From assembly GCA_049999725.1 (NCBI GenBank), contig JBNGIS010008428.1, positions 1 to 21,194 on the forward strand: DNA of 21,194 bases, in the 5' to 3' direction. Below the pieces are notes generated by a model that worked only from the letters and a program-made list of their open reading frames with translations, did no database searches and was not told the origin of the DNA. This DNA comes from Haplomitrium mnioides (taxonomy: Eukaryota; Marchantiophyta; Haplomitriopsida; Calobryales). Shown here one piece after another: positions 8,957 through 17,848 of this stretch. The stretch's first letter is position 1. Each line of letters begins with the position of its first letter. Made by a program: the position numbers and the translations under genes.

Positions 8957-9112
8957 CTATCTCATGCGTTCACCAAAGAAAGATACTCACGAAACACTCA
9001 CTCACTCTGGCCACTATCTCATGCATTCACCAAAGAAAGATGCTCACGACACACTCACTCACTCTGCCTTTATCTCATGCATTCACCAAAGGAAGATGCT
9101 CACGACACCGAA
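8957..9112 (-). repeat. 57-bp tandem repeat (2.7 copies) upstream of the fucose synthase start, each with a minimal uORF
   Basis: Units start at 8957, 9014 and 9070 (periods 57 and 56) and share CTATCTCATGCATTCACCAA followed by a CACTCACTCACTCT tract. On the gene's strand each unit holds ATG AGA TAG (8957-8965 and 9014-9022) or ATG AGA TAA (9070-9078), a two-codon upstream ORF. In the two distal units an overlapping ATGCATGAG adds a second upstream ATG. If the transcript begins upstream of 9112 these would act in the 5' leader. The transcription start is not known. Confidence 0.8.
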
Positions 9113-9149
9113 GCTCAAGTTTTAAAACGGGTTAAGCGTGCGAGCGCAG

Positions 9150-9160
9150 AGATATATGAG
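9150..9160 (-). promoter_or_regulatory. Possible TATA box for the fucose synthase gene
   Basis: On the minus strand this reads CTCATATATC, about 205-215 bases upstream of the ATG and just upstream of the 57-bp repeats. It is the best TATA-like element in the 466-bp region shared with the divergent RING pseudogene. The match is modest and the call is tentative. Confidence 0.25.
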
Positions 9161-9411
9161 CTTCTTCAACAAAACAGACAGGGATAGTAATGGAGACCCA
9201 CGATTTCAAGAAGGGAGATTCCAAGAAAGATGCGCATGAGCAGAGACGACTAGTGCTTCGGATGGGACGACAGTAGTGTAGTGCACAGTAGACGTCGTGT
9301 AGCTAGGTACTGAACCCTCGCGTGCTTTCTTGAAGTGCGTTGCCGATTTAACGTGAGAACCGAATTTTAATTGTATGGGCCTCGTGGAATTTCCGATAGC
9401 ACGAGGGGGAA

Positions 9412-10491
9412 TTGGAGGAGCCGTTAGTCAAGAGTTTGGACGCTGTTTACAAGGAAGCAATCAGCATGGTAGTTGTCTGTGGTTACACTGAAGAGGAGGC
9501 CGTTTTGGCTGTCCTTCACCCAGGACGGTGCTATGGTTGTAAGGACGCAGTGGACAACATTGTTGAGAACGGCTTGTCCTCCCTCGGCGGCAGAAGCTCA
9601 GCGGCAGATGGACGGGACCATGCATTATCGAAATTGAAGGAATTGAAGAAGTGAATGCATTGAAAAAAACAAGCAGTCAGGTGGATCGAGCTAATGGCGC
9701 TCTTCGCAGGCTGAAATGTAAGCTGGCAGAGGTTCTTGCAGAGATGGAAGCTGTAAAATTAAGTAGCTCAGAGGCACAGGCTGCAATTGACGAGTTGTCA
9801 AAAAGGGAGAAGAAGTATGCTAAGCAGACTCGGGCCTGGGAGAAACAATGAGCTAAGCTGCAAGAGAATTTGTCAGAAGAGAGGCGCAAGATTTCCCGGC
9901 TTCAGCAGCAGGTTGCACAAGCCAAAGAAAGGCATTAACAAGCTGAGGTCTGTATCTTTCACTGTAGTATGTTGTCCGTGTAGGCTTTGTGTTGTGACAG
10001 TTTGTAGACAAGATTGAGAGAAAACCATGAGCGCAAGCTGAAAGTGCTGCCAAAAGAAGGGAGGGGTCTGTGCGCAGGAAAGCAGAGTCTGTATATCGGC
10101 GAAATCGAGATGAGGTTCAACGGCTAGAACAAGAGATTTCTTACTTATCTGAAGTCTGCAGCTGAGGCAACGCAATTGGCAACCTCGCGTTGTGACCAGG
10201 GGTTGCAGTCAGCTCACACTTGCTGGAACTAGGCAACTTTCAGGCTATGAAGGAAATGAATCTACGGCTATCAAGGGAACTTGCAGAAGTTCAAGTCATG
10301 TCTCGTCGAGATGTGTGTAGGGAGAACGACTGTGTTATGTGCATGTGTAAAGAAATGTCAGTGGTGTTTATGCCTTGTGCTCATCACAGGTTGTTTGTAT
10401 CAAATGCAATGAGCTACATGAGAAACAGGACATGAGGGATTGCCCATCCTGTAGGACACCCATCCAACACCGCATACGAGTTTTGGAGTAA
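9412..10491 (+). pseudogene. Truncated, frameshifted RF298/MIP1-like RING E3 ubiquitin ligase
   Basis: This is a relic of the plant-specific RF298/RF4/MIP1 family of C3HC4 RING ubiquitin ligases. At 9412-9580 is the family's N-terminal domain (CGYTEEEAVLAVL, CYGCKDAVDNIVEN). At 9651-9935 is the coiled coil (ANGALRRLK, EMEAVKLSSSEAQ, KREKKYAKQ). At about 10075-10125 a second coiled piece reads RDEVQRLEQEIS. The RING at about 10325-10490 has CVMC, CAH, CNELHEK and CPSCR, then a TAA stop. All eight zinc ligands can be read, but only across a frameshift at about 10390. Further breaks: TGA at 9652 and 9849, TAA at about 9934, and several frame changes between 10000 and 10230. The total is about 330 codons against some 700-800 in the family. 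The region between the N-terminal domain and the coiled coil is largely missing, and no start codon is visible. No large introns are seen, so a retrocopy is possible, but I find no poly-A tail. Dead with high confidence. Confidence 0.85.
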
Positions 10492-11339
10492 GCTGCTAGG
10501 TTTGCAGTTGTAATTTCTGACAAATAGTCACTCTCGCCTATGCATCAATGTGAAGTTTAAAGCTTCTGAACAATTTTGTAATAAACAGTCAGTGCAATTC
10601 TTCTTAAAGTTTTTTGTTGTGATGATTTGGAAATTCCTTGTTCTGTCTGGAGTGGATCCCTTGTGTCTGTCTCTGATCTGCTGAAATTTGAATGCATTCT
10701 TCTTCTGGTCTGTCTCCACCATTTCAAGGATAACTAATATATAAAATCCTTTTGGTGTTTTGGAGTCTAAGAGACTATGGAAGCAAAGTTCTGTAATATT
10801 ATGAAATTTGATAGATTTGTTTTTTCTGACCTATTCCTGTTTAGCTTCAAATGAGATCTACTTTCTATATAGGTTGATGGAAAGAAGCAGGACTGGATAC
10901 ATCTTAATACTTGTATTGAGAGTTTAGTGCCAACTTCCTGTATATGGCGTTTGACAATTTTACCTTGTCAAAGATTAGATGCTATGTGGGAAGGTAGTGC
11001 CATCCTTCGCATTGTCCTTGAACAGATTCATCATGGTTTCATATCTGTATAATATAAAATTTTCTCTTGGGGAAGGGTCTTTTTTGTCAATACAGTGACC
11101 ATGTGGGATTTCATGTTTGACTCGTGGAGACTGTCCTCTCTTCTCTATTGCCCTATTTTCTTGTCTTTTAGCATTGGTATGATGTGTGAGTAAGAGTCCC
11201 ACACTTAGTCGTTTTTCCTCCATGTCAAACTTTTAGGGCATGTTTCCTAAACTAGCGGACACCCACCGAAAGAAAGCTCTCAACTTGTATGAGAGTTTCT
11301 TTTAGTGGGGATACCAAATTAACCTAGGCTAGCAGATTA
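10492..11339. other. Intergenic, no gene seen
   Basis: The sequence is AT-rich with scattered stops in all frames. A short minus-strand frame at 10975-11223 has no recognisable motif. The region separates the RING pseudogene from the LINE. Confidence 0.5.
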
Positions 11340-11689
11340 GCAAGGGTCGCGGCTGCATGATGGTGAGGGAGCTGACAGGCCACGCAAAGAAGTGGTGGAG
11401 CCTGCGATGAAGGTTCCTACACCTCCCTCTATTTCGCTTGGAATGTCTTCCCCTTTGCACACTCAGCCCCTGTCTCTCCCCCCTCCCCCCTCCCTCTGCA
11501 AGCACACCCAGTCAGATGGACCTATGGACAGTAATCCTTAGCCTCTAAGAACAAGTGAAAACATTGACCATCAAACTCACTTCTACACAAGGAAAAGTGA
11601 GAAGTGACAGCACTGACCTTCAACCTCACTTTCACACAAGAAGACTTTGTAGCACCTGTGCCATACTACAAAGAATAAAGAAAAAAATA

Positions 11690-11995
11690 TCAGGCTGTTC
11701 TGGTAGCCAAAGTACATGAGCAGGTGAAAGCCAAGGTTCAGGAACAAGTACAGCAACAGGTCAAGTCTTGATCTGAAGTGGCCAGAGACCCACCCACAGC
11801 CAGAGATGTCCAGCATGATCAGGGACACGATCAACGAAAAGCAGGAGGGAAAAGAAAGATCCCTCAATCTGGTTGTTCATGGCCTCCCAGAAGAAGCATC
11901 GGTGAACACCAAGGACGTCATCAAACAAAAGATCCTGGCTCAATGTGGACTAGCTCGCTTGGAGGTACAATGCCGCCATCTGGGAAGATAGCATA
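11690..11995 (+). pseudogene. LINE ORF1 remnant (coiled coil plus RNA-binding-like segment)
   Basis: It reads as a Gln/Lys/Val-rich coiled coil (VHEQVKAKVQEQVQQQV) that changes frame into MIRDTINEKQEGKERSLN followed by LVVHGLPEEAS. The 'RSLNLVVHGLPE' pattern is typical of the start of the RRM-like domain in LINE ORF1 proteins, which coat the element RNA. The frame is lost after about 11990. It is a fragment and cannot be functional. Confidence 0.55.
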
Positions 11996-12239
11996 CATCT
12001 GTAATGGTGTACTGAACATTGTTGGAGACCGACCACCTGTTCCATAGGAAACAGCAGGGGGTACCCCTGGTACAATGGCATACACCTCTCCGAAATTGGC
12101 CCTGGTTCTGACTTGATTCTACTTGCAGGAACTTGGGAGACTATGGAGTCTTGGATTCCCAAGATTCCTGGCTACGAAGTTATATCCCTATTCGGTAATG
12201 GTTCAGGAAGAGGACTCCCATCGGACATCTGATTTCCTC

Positions 12240-12320
12240 CAGAAATTCTACATCGGGGAACCAACCCCTGACTCTGACCACACATCACTGCACTTTGTTC
12301 TGAACCCTACTGCCAGAATC
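12240..12320 (+). pseudogene. LINE endonuclease C-terminal remnant
   Basis: The frame at 12240-12310 reads YIGEPTPDSDHTSLHFVLN. The SDH triplet followed by a hydrophobic strand is the last conserved motif of the apurinic-type endonuclease that nicks target DNA in LINEs. The upstream catalytic motifs are not found, so most of the domain is deleted or unreadable. The call rests on this one motif and its position between ORF1 and RT. Confidence 0.45.
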
Positions 12321-12869
12321 CCAACCCTCCCAGAATCCATTGCCCCACCCACCTCATCCACCACTATCCACCCATGGAAAAACACTCCAAAGCATACGCC
12401 AAACAGCTGTCCACCAACCTAGTGCTAGACTCAACCTCAGAGACATTATTCTCACAGCAGCTAGACTGAAGTTCCCTACCACTCTCACCACAGTCAAACC
12501 CCTTCCAGCTTTAAACCCAATCCCTAGTTCAACAATATCGCAAGAGAAACATGATCCCAGTGGAAAAAAAGGATGCATTATGGGGCACCAGCTGCAGCGA
12601 TCTGAGAAGTGCTCCACGCTTGGCGGAAATGCAGAAGAGAACTACGCCACACCTGGATAGCACAAAGACTTCCCCAACTCATCTTGGACAAGAACCACCA
12701 GCCAAAAAAGTTCTTCTCATCTCTCAAGGGCCAGCAAGACCAGCTTCAGCCACATGACCTCAAGACTGGAAGAAGTATGGAAACAAGCTCTACCACTCTG
12801 CATCAGTCACACCAACCCCCTGGAGCAAACCCACCACAGATGTCTTCACGACTGGAGAGGTACTGGCTA

Positions 12870-14690
12870 TGATCAAGAAGCTACACAACAAAGCCCCTGA
12901 CTCCCTAGGACTCCTTGCCCAAATGCTCAAACAAGGATCCGAACCCCACCTCTCTCCCAGCCCATCACCAATGTGTTCAATCAGGTGATACAACTGGATT
13001 CCCTGCAGAATGGAAGCTCAATACTATCATTCCAATCCACAAAGCTGGGGACAAAAGTGAACACTCTAACTATTGAACCATCATGCTGAGCCCTGTATTC
13101 CCGAAGCTCTTTGGGGCCACACTGAACTTCAAGATCACACAATAGAGCAAAGCACAACAGCTTCGAGCTCAAGGACAAGCAGGCTTTCGGGAACATCACT
13201 CAACGACTGACCATCTGGTCACCATCCACACCATAATTGAACAACATAGATTTGCTGAAGGTCTATACTGTTGTTTGTAGATTTCCAGAAAGCTTTTGAC
13301 TCAGTATCACACAACAAACTCTGGTCCAGATTACATGAGCTACACCTACCAACCGTCTGGATCACAGTCATCCAGATTTTATATGAAGAAGTTTTGGCCC
13401 GTGTCTCCATCAGGGTACATCAGAGCCTATTCATTGCAACATCAGCATCAAGCAGGGCTGCCCAGTTTTTCCCACCCTATTTGGTCTGTTCATTGACAAA
13501 CTGGAGACAGTACTGGTCAATATGGGAGCCCCTGCCCCCAATCTGCTCACCAAGGCCATTGGTATTCTCTTGTATGCAGATGACATTGTCCTCATGTCAA
13601 CAACAAGCGCCAAACTTCAACAACACCTAAAGGCACTTGACCAAGTCTGCAGCCAATCGGGTATGGTCGTCAATATGAAGAAAACCTAAGTCCTGGTCTT
13701 TGCAAAATGACACTTTCAAGTTCAGACAGGACACTGTCAAAGTGATGGACCAGTACACCTACCAGAGGATATCAATACATACCCAGAGTGGATGGAGTAT
13801 TGGAGCTGAATGCAGGATTACAGCAGGTCTTATCAGGCTATACCATATGAATAGCTGGTGCAAATTAAAAGATAAATGGCATATACCCATGAGAATCAAC
13901 CTCTTCGACATCTTTGTTGTTCCAACAGCAACATAGAGCAGAAATATGGTGGCCCGCTCTAACTCCTGCCATGTGACTGAAACATGGTGAGAAACCCCTC
14001 AAGAGGTTCCTCACTAGATTAGCCAATGTACACACCACCGCACGTCTACATATCCTGGCAGCTGAATCTGGTATGCTACCCATTGAGGCACACACAGTTG
14101 TGAAACTTGTCACATACCTACAGTCTATTCAGGATACTGCACTGTCCAGGTACCTAGCAATGGCTATGGAGGCATCTCATCAGGCAGCCCCAGGAAACCC
14201 CACAAATTGGTACAATCAATGCCAGAAGTGGCTCAAAAGATGGGGACAGGATATAGAGGATCTTCCAAAACAATCAGGAACTGCACTCATGGATCACCAC
14301 ACTACTTCATGGTCCTATGGCAGTCCTACAGTGCAGCATCCCGGATTGTTAAAAAGTACAACAAGCTCATCAACAACACCCCATCAAGGAAGATCCAGCA
14401 ATACCTGACAAGAAACATGTCACTCAATTTGGTTCACACCCTCAGACAACTTCGAACTGGTTCCCATCAACTGAGATGTGATACAGCCAATTGATCCAAG
14501 ATTGATAACAAAATACACCCTCAGAAGTTGCTGTGCCTCCAGTGCAACCTACAAGTCACAGAAGATGAACACCACATCATCTTTTGCTGCCCCAGGTACT
14601 ATGAGAGACAGGGAAGGTACCATGGGCTTTTTTGTGAAACAGAATGGGACAGTCCAACAGTTTCTCAAATACCATGATTAGCGATGCTGG
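12870..14690 (+). pseudogene. LINE copy A reverse transcriptase, frameshifted
   Basis: RT landmarks can be read across changing frames: KKLHNKAPDSLG (12878), the PAEWK-like and PIHKAGD blocks (13000-13050), QAGFREHHSTTDHL (13174), VDFQKAFDSVSHN (13278), QGCP (13456), YADD (13573-13584) and VNMKKT (13670). It is closely similar to copy B from 13172 onward. Breaks include a one-base loss near 13276 relative to copy B, scrambling near 13408-13435, a TGA in place of a likely Arg codon at about 13074 and a TAA after VNMKKT. The catalytic Asp pair is intact here, unlike in copy B, but the protein cannot be made. Confidence 0.8.
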
Positions 14691-14909
14691 CACTCTTCTT
14701 TTGGGAACTCATGCTGCTTAGACCTTAAAAAAAAGACAACGTAGACATAGAGATTAGTGACGAGAGAGTGAGCATGTGGCTCACAAGTGGGTTTGTCCCT
14801 GCTCAACTTATTTTTTTTCTCTGACAGTTTTAGCTAACTAGTATGTTTTTTCGCACCCTTCTGCACTCTCGAGTCATTCTAATTTTTCTAATTAACTAAC
14901 ATCTCCTTC

Positions 14910-14933
14910 TTCTATTCTATTCTATTCTATTCT
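14910..14933 (+). repeat. TTCTA pentanucleotide tail of LINE copy A
   Basis: Four to five tandem TTCTA units follow the 3' UTR, where many LINEs have poly-A. The same short array ends copy B (16892-16909). This suggests a pentanucleotide 3' tail for the family. Confidence 0.65.
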
Positions 14934-14960
14934 CCCTTTGTTTTCCTCCTCTCTCTCTCT

Positions 14961-15106
14961 TTTTTTTTTTTTTGACTGAAAGCAAACAATTTGTTTTCCT
15001 CCTCTCTTTCCTTCTTTCTCTTTCATCCCGGGTTTTTGTGTGTGTGTGTGTGTTTTAAAAAAAATAGAAATATAATCAATAAATAAATAAATATTCTTTT
15101 GTTTCT
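14961..15106 (+). repeat. Direct repeat flanking LINE copy B, left copy
   Basis: Poly-T, then GACTGAAAGCAAACAATTTG, a CT-rich tract, CCCGGGTTTTTGTG with a TG microsatellite, AAATAAAT repeats and a TTTCTAG end. The right copy is at 16921-17070 and differs only by small indels. It is not LINE coding sequence. It is best read as the 3' flank of LINE A, copied in the tandem duplication. Confidence 0.85.
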
Positions 15107-16700
15107 AGGACAAGCAGGGTTTCGGGAGAATCACTCAACGACTGATCACCTGGTCACCATCCGCACCATCATTGAACAACATAGACGTGCTGGAGGTCTG
15201 TACTGCTGTTTCGTAGATTTCCAGAAAGCCTTTGACTCAGTTCCACACAACAAACTTTGGTCCAGATTACATGAGTTACACCTACCAACGGACTGGATCA
15301 CGGCCATTCAGATCTTATATGAAGAAGTTTTGGCCTGTGTCCGCACACATCAGGGCATGTCGGAGCCTATCCATTGCAACATCGGTGTAAAGCAGGGCTG
15401 CCCACTCTCCCCCACCTTATTCGGCCTGTTCATTGACAAACTGGAGGCAGTTCTGGCCAATGTGGGAGCCCCTGCCCCCAATCTGCTAGCCCAGACCATT
15501 GGTATTCTCTTGTATGCAAATGACATAGTCCTCATGTCAACAACAAGGGTTGGACTCCAACAACACCTAAAAACACTGGACGATTTCTGCAGCCAATCCG
15601 GCATGACTGTCAATATGAAGAAAACCAAGGTTCTGGTCTTTGGAAAATGGCTCACCACAGCACAGAGGGATACTTTCAAGTTCAGGCAGGACAATGTCGA
15701 GGTGACGAACCAGTACACCTATTTGGGGATACCAATACATACCCAGAGAGGATGGGGCTTTGGAGCCGAGCGCAGGATTACAGCAGGTCTCGTCAGCTTA
15801 TACCAATTGAACAGCTGGTGCAAGGCAAAAGACATATGGCATATACCCATGAGAATCGACCTCTTCCATACCTTCGTTGTTCCAACAGCAACATATGGAG
15901 CAGAAATATGGGGACCCTCTCTAACTCCGGCCATGTGGCTGAAACACGGTGAGAAACCCCTCAAGAGCTTCCTCACTAGACTAGCCAATGTACGCACCAC
16001 CACACCTCTACACATCCTGGCAGCTGAATTTGGTATGATACCCATTGAGGCGCACGCAGTGATGAAACTTGTCACATACCTACAATCGATCCAGGACACA
16101 ACACCGACCAGATACCCAACAATGGCTATGGAGGCATCTCTTCAGGCAGCCCCTGGAGACCCCACAAATTGGTACAATCAATGCCAGAAATGGCTGAACA
16201 GATGGGGACTGGATATAGATGATCTTCCTAAAGAATCAGGAAAAGTGCTTATGGACCATCTCTCAACACATTACTTCACAGTCATATGGCAATCCTACAG
16301 TGCGGCATCCCGGACTGTCAAGTACAAGGCGCTCGTCAACAACACTCCCTCAAGGCAAATCCAACAATACTTGACGAGCAACATGTCACTTAAGCTGGTC
16401 CAGACCCTCACACAACTTCGTACTTGATCGCATCGATTGAGATGTGAAACAGCCAAATGGTCCAAGATCGACATCAAAGTCCAACCTGAGAAGTTGCTGT
16501 GCCTCCAATGCAATCTACAAGTCACGGAAGATGAACACCACATCATCTTCTGTTGCCCCAGATACTATGAAATCCGAGGAAGGTTTCATGGACTTTTTGT
16601 AGAACAGAATGGGACAGTACAACAATTTCTCAAATATCATGATCAACGCTGGCTGGCACTGTTCTTTCGGGAACTCATGCTGCTTAGATCTCAGAAATAG
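15099..16700 (+). pseudogene. LINE copy B reverse transcriptase with zinc-motif C-terminus (no start, YAND, one stop)
   Basis: One frame runs 15099-16700 (534 codons), interrupted only by TGA at 16425-16427, where copy A has GGT (Gly). It starts abruptly at GQAGFRENHSTTDHLV with no ATG before the RT core, so it is 5'-truncated. RT motifs in order: FRENHST, FVDFQKAFDSVPHN (catalytic Asp present), GVKQGCPLSPTLF, LLYAND (15510-15524), VNMKKTKVLVFG and YLGIPI. The second RT catalytic site is YAND instead of YADD, from GAT to AAT at 15519, which should abolish polymerase activity. After the TGA comes CLQCNLQVTEDEHHIIFC, a CX2CX8HX4C motif typical of LINE C-termini. Its near-open state beside the shattered copy A suggests a younger insertion or gene conversion from a recent copy; that is inference. 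Confidence 0.9.
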
Positions 16701-16891
16701 GCAGATTAGACATAGAGACTAGAGGCGAGAGAGTGAGCATATGACTCACAAGCGGGTTTGTCCCCGCTCAACTGTTCTCAGTTTAACTTGTTTTAGCTTA
16801 CTACTTTTTATTTTTGCACCCCTCCGCACTCTTGTGCGCATTGTACTCTCAGTCCTTATGGCCCTAGGGCTGGCTCGGGACTTTAATCTAA

Positions 16892-16909
16892 TTCTATTCT
16901 ATTCTATTC
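16892..16909 (+). repeat. TTCTA tail of LINE copy B
   Basis: Three to four ATTCT/TTCTA units follow the 3' UTR, matching the tail of copy A at 14910-14933. Confidence 0.6.
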
Positions 16910-16920
16910 CTCTCTTTTTC

Positions 16921-17070
16921 TTTTTTTTTTTTTGACTGAAAGCAAACAATTTGTTTTCCTCCTCTCTTTCCTTCTTTCTCTTTAATCCCGGGTTTTTGTG
17001 TGTGTGTGTGTTTTAAAAAAAATAGAAATATAATAAATAAATAAATAAATATTCTTGTGTTTCTTTTTTA
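16921..17070 (+). repeat. Direct repeat flanking LINE copy B, right copy
   Basis: Right-hand partner of 14961-15106, with the same poly-T, GACTGAAAGC, CT-rich, CCCGGG, TG-repeat and AAATAAAT order. Differences are a shorter TG tract, one extra AAAT unit and a longer T-run before the end. Confidence 0.85.
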
Positions 17071-17740
17071 GGTTATGGCAGCTTCAGAGGGCAGTGCTAG
17101 CCAACATTATGCCTACATTTTCCCACCACTTCTGGAATAGTGACAGAAACGTAGGACTTTAGTTTTGCCTTTGGCATAACTCATATCCACGGCTGGGAAC
17201 TGACAAAGTCTGTGGTAAAGTAGTAGTCATCTGTCAATACTACTCATAATGCTGCTTAGAGGTCTATGGCAAGTGCTTGACAAACACTATGCGCATCACC
17301 GCACTTATCCTCTAGTTAGCTAGTTAGTTAGTTAATTTAATTTAATTTTTAAACTTTTATTTTATTTTTGGGTTTCTTCTGCTTTATTTTTGTTTTTGAT
17401 TGGGGTGGAGGTTGGGTTGTTAATCTTTTCAATCTTCAGTACAGATCATCTTGATTAACTTTATGATTGGCTACCTTAGTTTGTAAGTATGGAGTTCTCT
17501 CAATACTTATAAAGATATATCTTTCAGTCACTTTAGCGGATGTTCTGCATCCAAGTAGTGACCAGCTGAGTTCTTCACGTATATCTTTTGGGTGCATGAG
17601 CCCCCTTCAGCTACTTTTATGGTTTACTTTAGTTATCTTTATATCAAGATGATCTTGCTGTAAGTATTGGGAGATTTCTTTGTCCTCAGGTGGTGTCTGT
17701 ATTCCTTCCTTTCCCCTCTGCCCCCTCCCCTTGTTGTGGA
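17071..17740. other. Spacer without recognisable gene
   Basis: No coding region is supported. It contains a TTAG/TTAA-rich stretch (17314-17360) and a 13-bp inverted repeat at 17443-17455 and 17643-17655. The frame at 17467-17652 between those arms has no recognisable motif. The sequence becomes satellite-like after about 17740. Confidence 0.45.
17443..17655. repeat. 213-bp segment bounded by perfect 13-bp inverted repeats
   Basis: The left arm AGATCATCTTGAT (17443-17455) is the exact reverse complement of ATCAAGATGATCT (17643-17655). The size would suit a small non-autonomous DNA transposon (MITE). I see no convincing target duplication beside the arms, so this remains a candidate only. Confidence 0.35.
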
Positions 17741-17848
17741 TGTTATGTTTCGGTGTTCTTTCTAGCTCTTGCTGTTGTAGTCAGGATTGTCCTTTCTCAA
17801 TTCTCATTCTTCCAGTCATGCATGTTCTTTGATTGGCCGGTTGTAGTC
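17740..17848 (+). repeat. Left edge of the satellite array (degenerate monomer split by the LTR)
   Basis: From TTCGGTGTTCTTTCTAGCTC onward the sequence follows the satellite monomer (GTCAGGATTGTCCTTTCTCA, CATTCTTCCAGTCATGCATG, a GGTTGTAGTC end). It breaks at 17848, where the solo LTR begins, and resumes at 18703. Confidence 0.7.
17844..17848 (+). repeat. Target site duplication TAGTC, left copy
   Basis: TAGTC directly precedes the TG start of the solo LTR and recurs at 18703-18707 directly after its CA end. Removing the LTR and one copy restores GGTTGTAGTCTATC, which matches the satellite monomer. Confidence 0.85.

Larger units (their letters stand above)
11340..14937 (+). mobile_element. 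LINE copy A: degenerate non-LTR retrotransposon
   Basis: The order of remnants is that of a two-ORF LINE: ORF1 relic (11690-11995), endonuclease tail (about 12240-12320), RT (12870-14480), C-terminal zinc motif (about 14530-14600), 3' UTR and a TTCTA-repeat tail (14910-14933). It is much shorter than a full LINE between ORF1 and RT, so internal deletions are likely. Frameshifts and stops occur throughout. The left boundary is approximate: coding-like Pro-rich sequence can be followed back to about 11340, and no target duplication was identified. The LINE clade is not assigned. Confidence 0.8.
13172..15106 (+). repeat. Unit 1 of a roughly 1.95-kb tandem duplication
   Basis: This spans the RT 3' part of LINE copy A, its 3' UTR, TTCTA tail and about 145 bases of downstream flank. 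Unit 2 (15107-17070) repeats the same order at high similarity. Unit 1 ends in ...TTTGTTTCT and unit 2 begins AGGACAAGCAGG, the same words as at 13172. The breakpoint therefore joins LINE 3' flank to the interior of the RT gene. Confidence 0.8.
15107..17070 (+). repeat. Unit 2 of the 1.95-kb tandem duplication (LINE copy B plus flank)
   Basis: It repeats unit 1 (13172-15106) in the same order: RT 3' half, 3' UTR with AGAGAGTGAGCAT and GTTTGTCCC blocks, TTCTA tail, poly-T and the 145-base flank. It ends at ...TTTCTTTTTTA before GGTTATGG. Both unit ends are followed by a G after a T-rich TAG or TTAG, as splice acceptors are. Whether this matters is unknown. Confidence 0.8.

Noticed and set aside
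8835-9135. Plus-strand open frames with repeated MHSPKKDAHD-like words
   Set aside because: They are antisense to the fucose synthase start and the 57-bp tandem repeat; the repeated peptide only mirrors the DNA repeat.
9946-10007. A short intron in the RING relic (GAG|GTCTGT ... TTTGTAG)
   Set aside because: The donor is weak, the interval is about 60 bases, and the frames on both sides are already broken, so phase cannot confirm it.
11583-11867. Minus-strand hydrophobic frame in the LINE ORF1 region
   Set aside because: It is antisense to the ORF1 coiled coil; the hydrophobic composition is the mirror of Gln/Lys/Glu codons.
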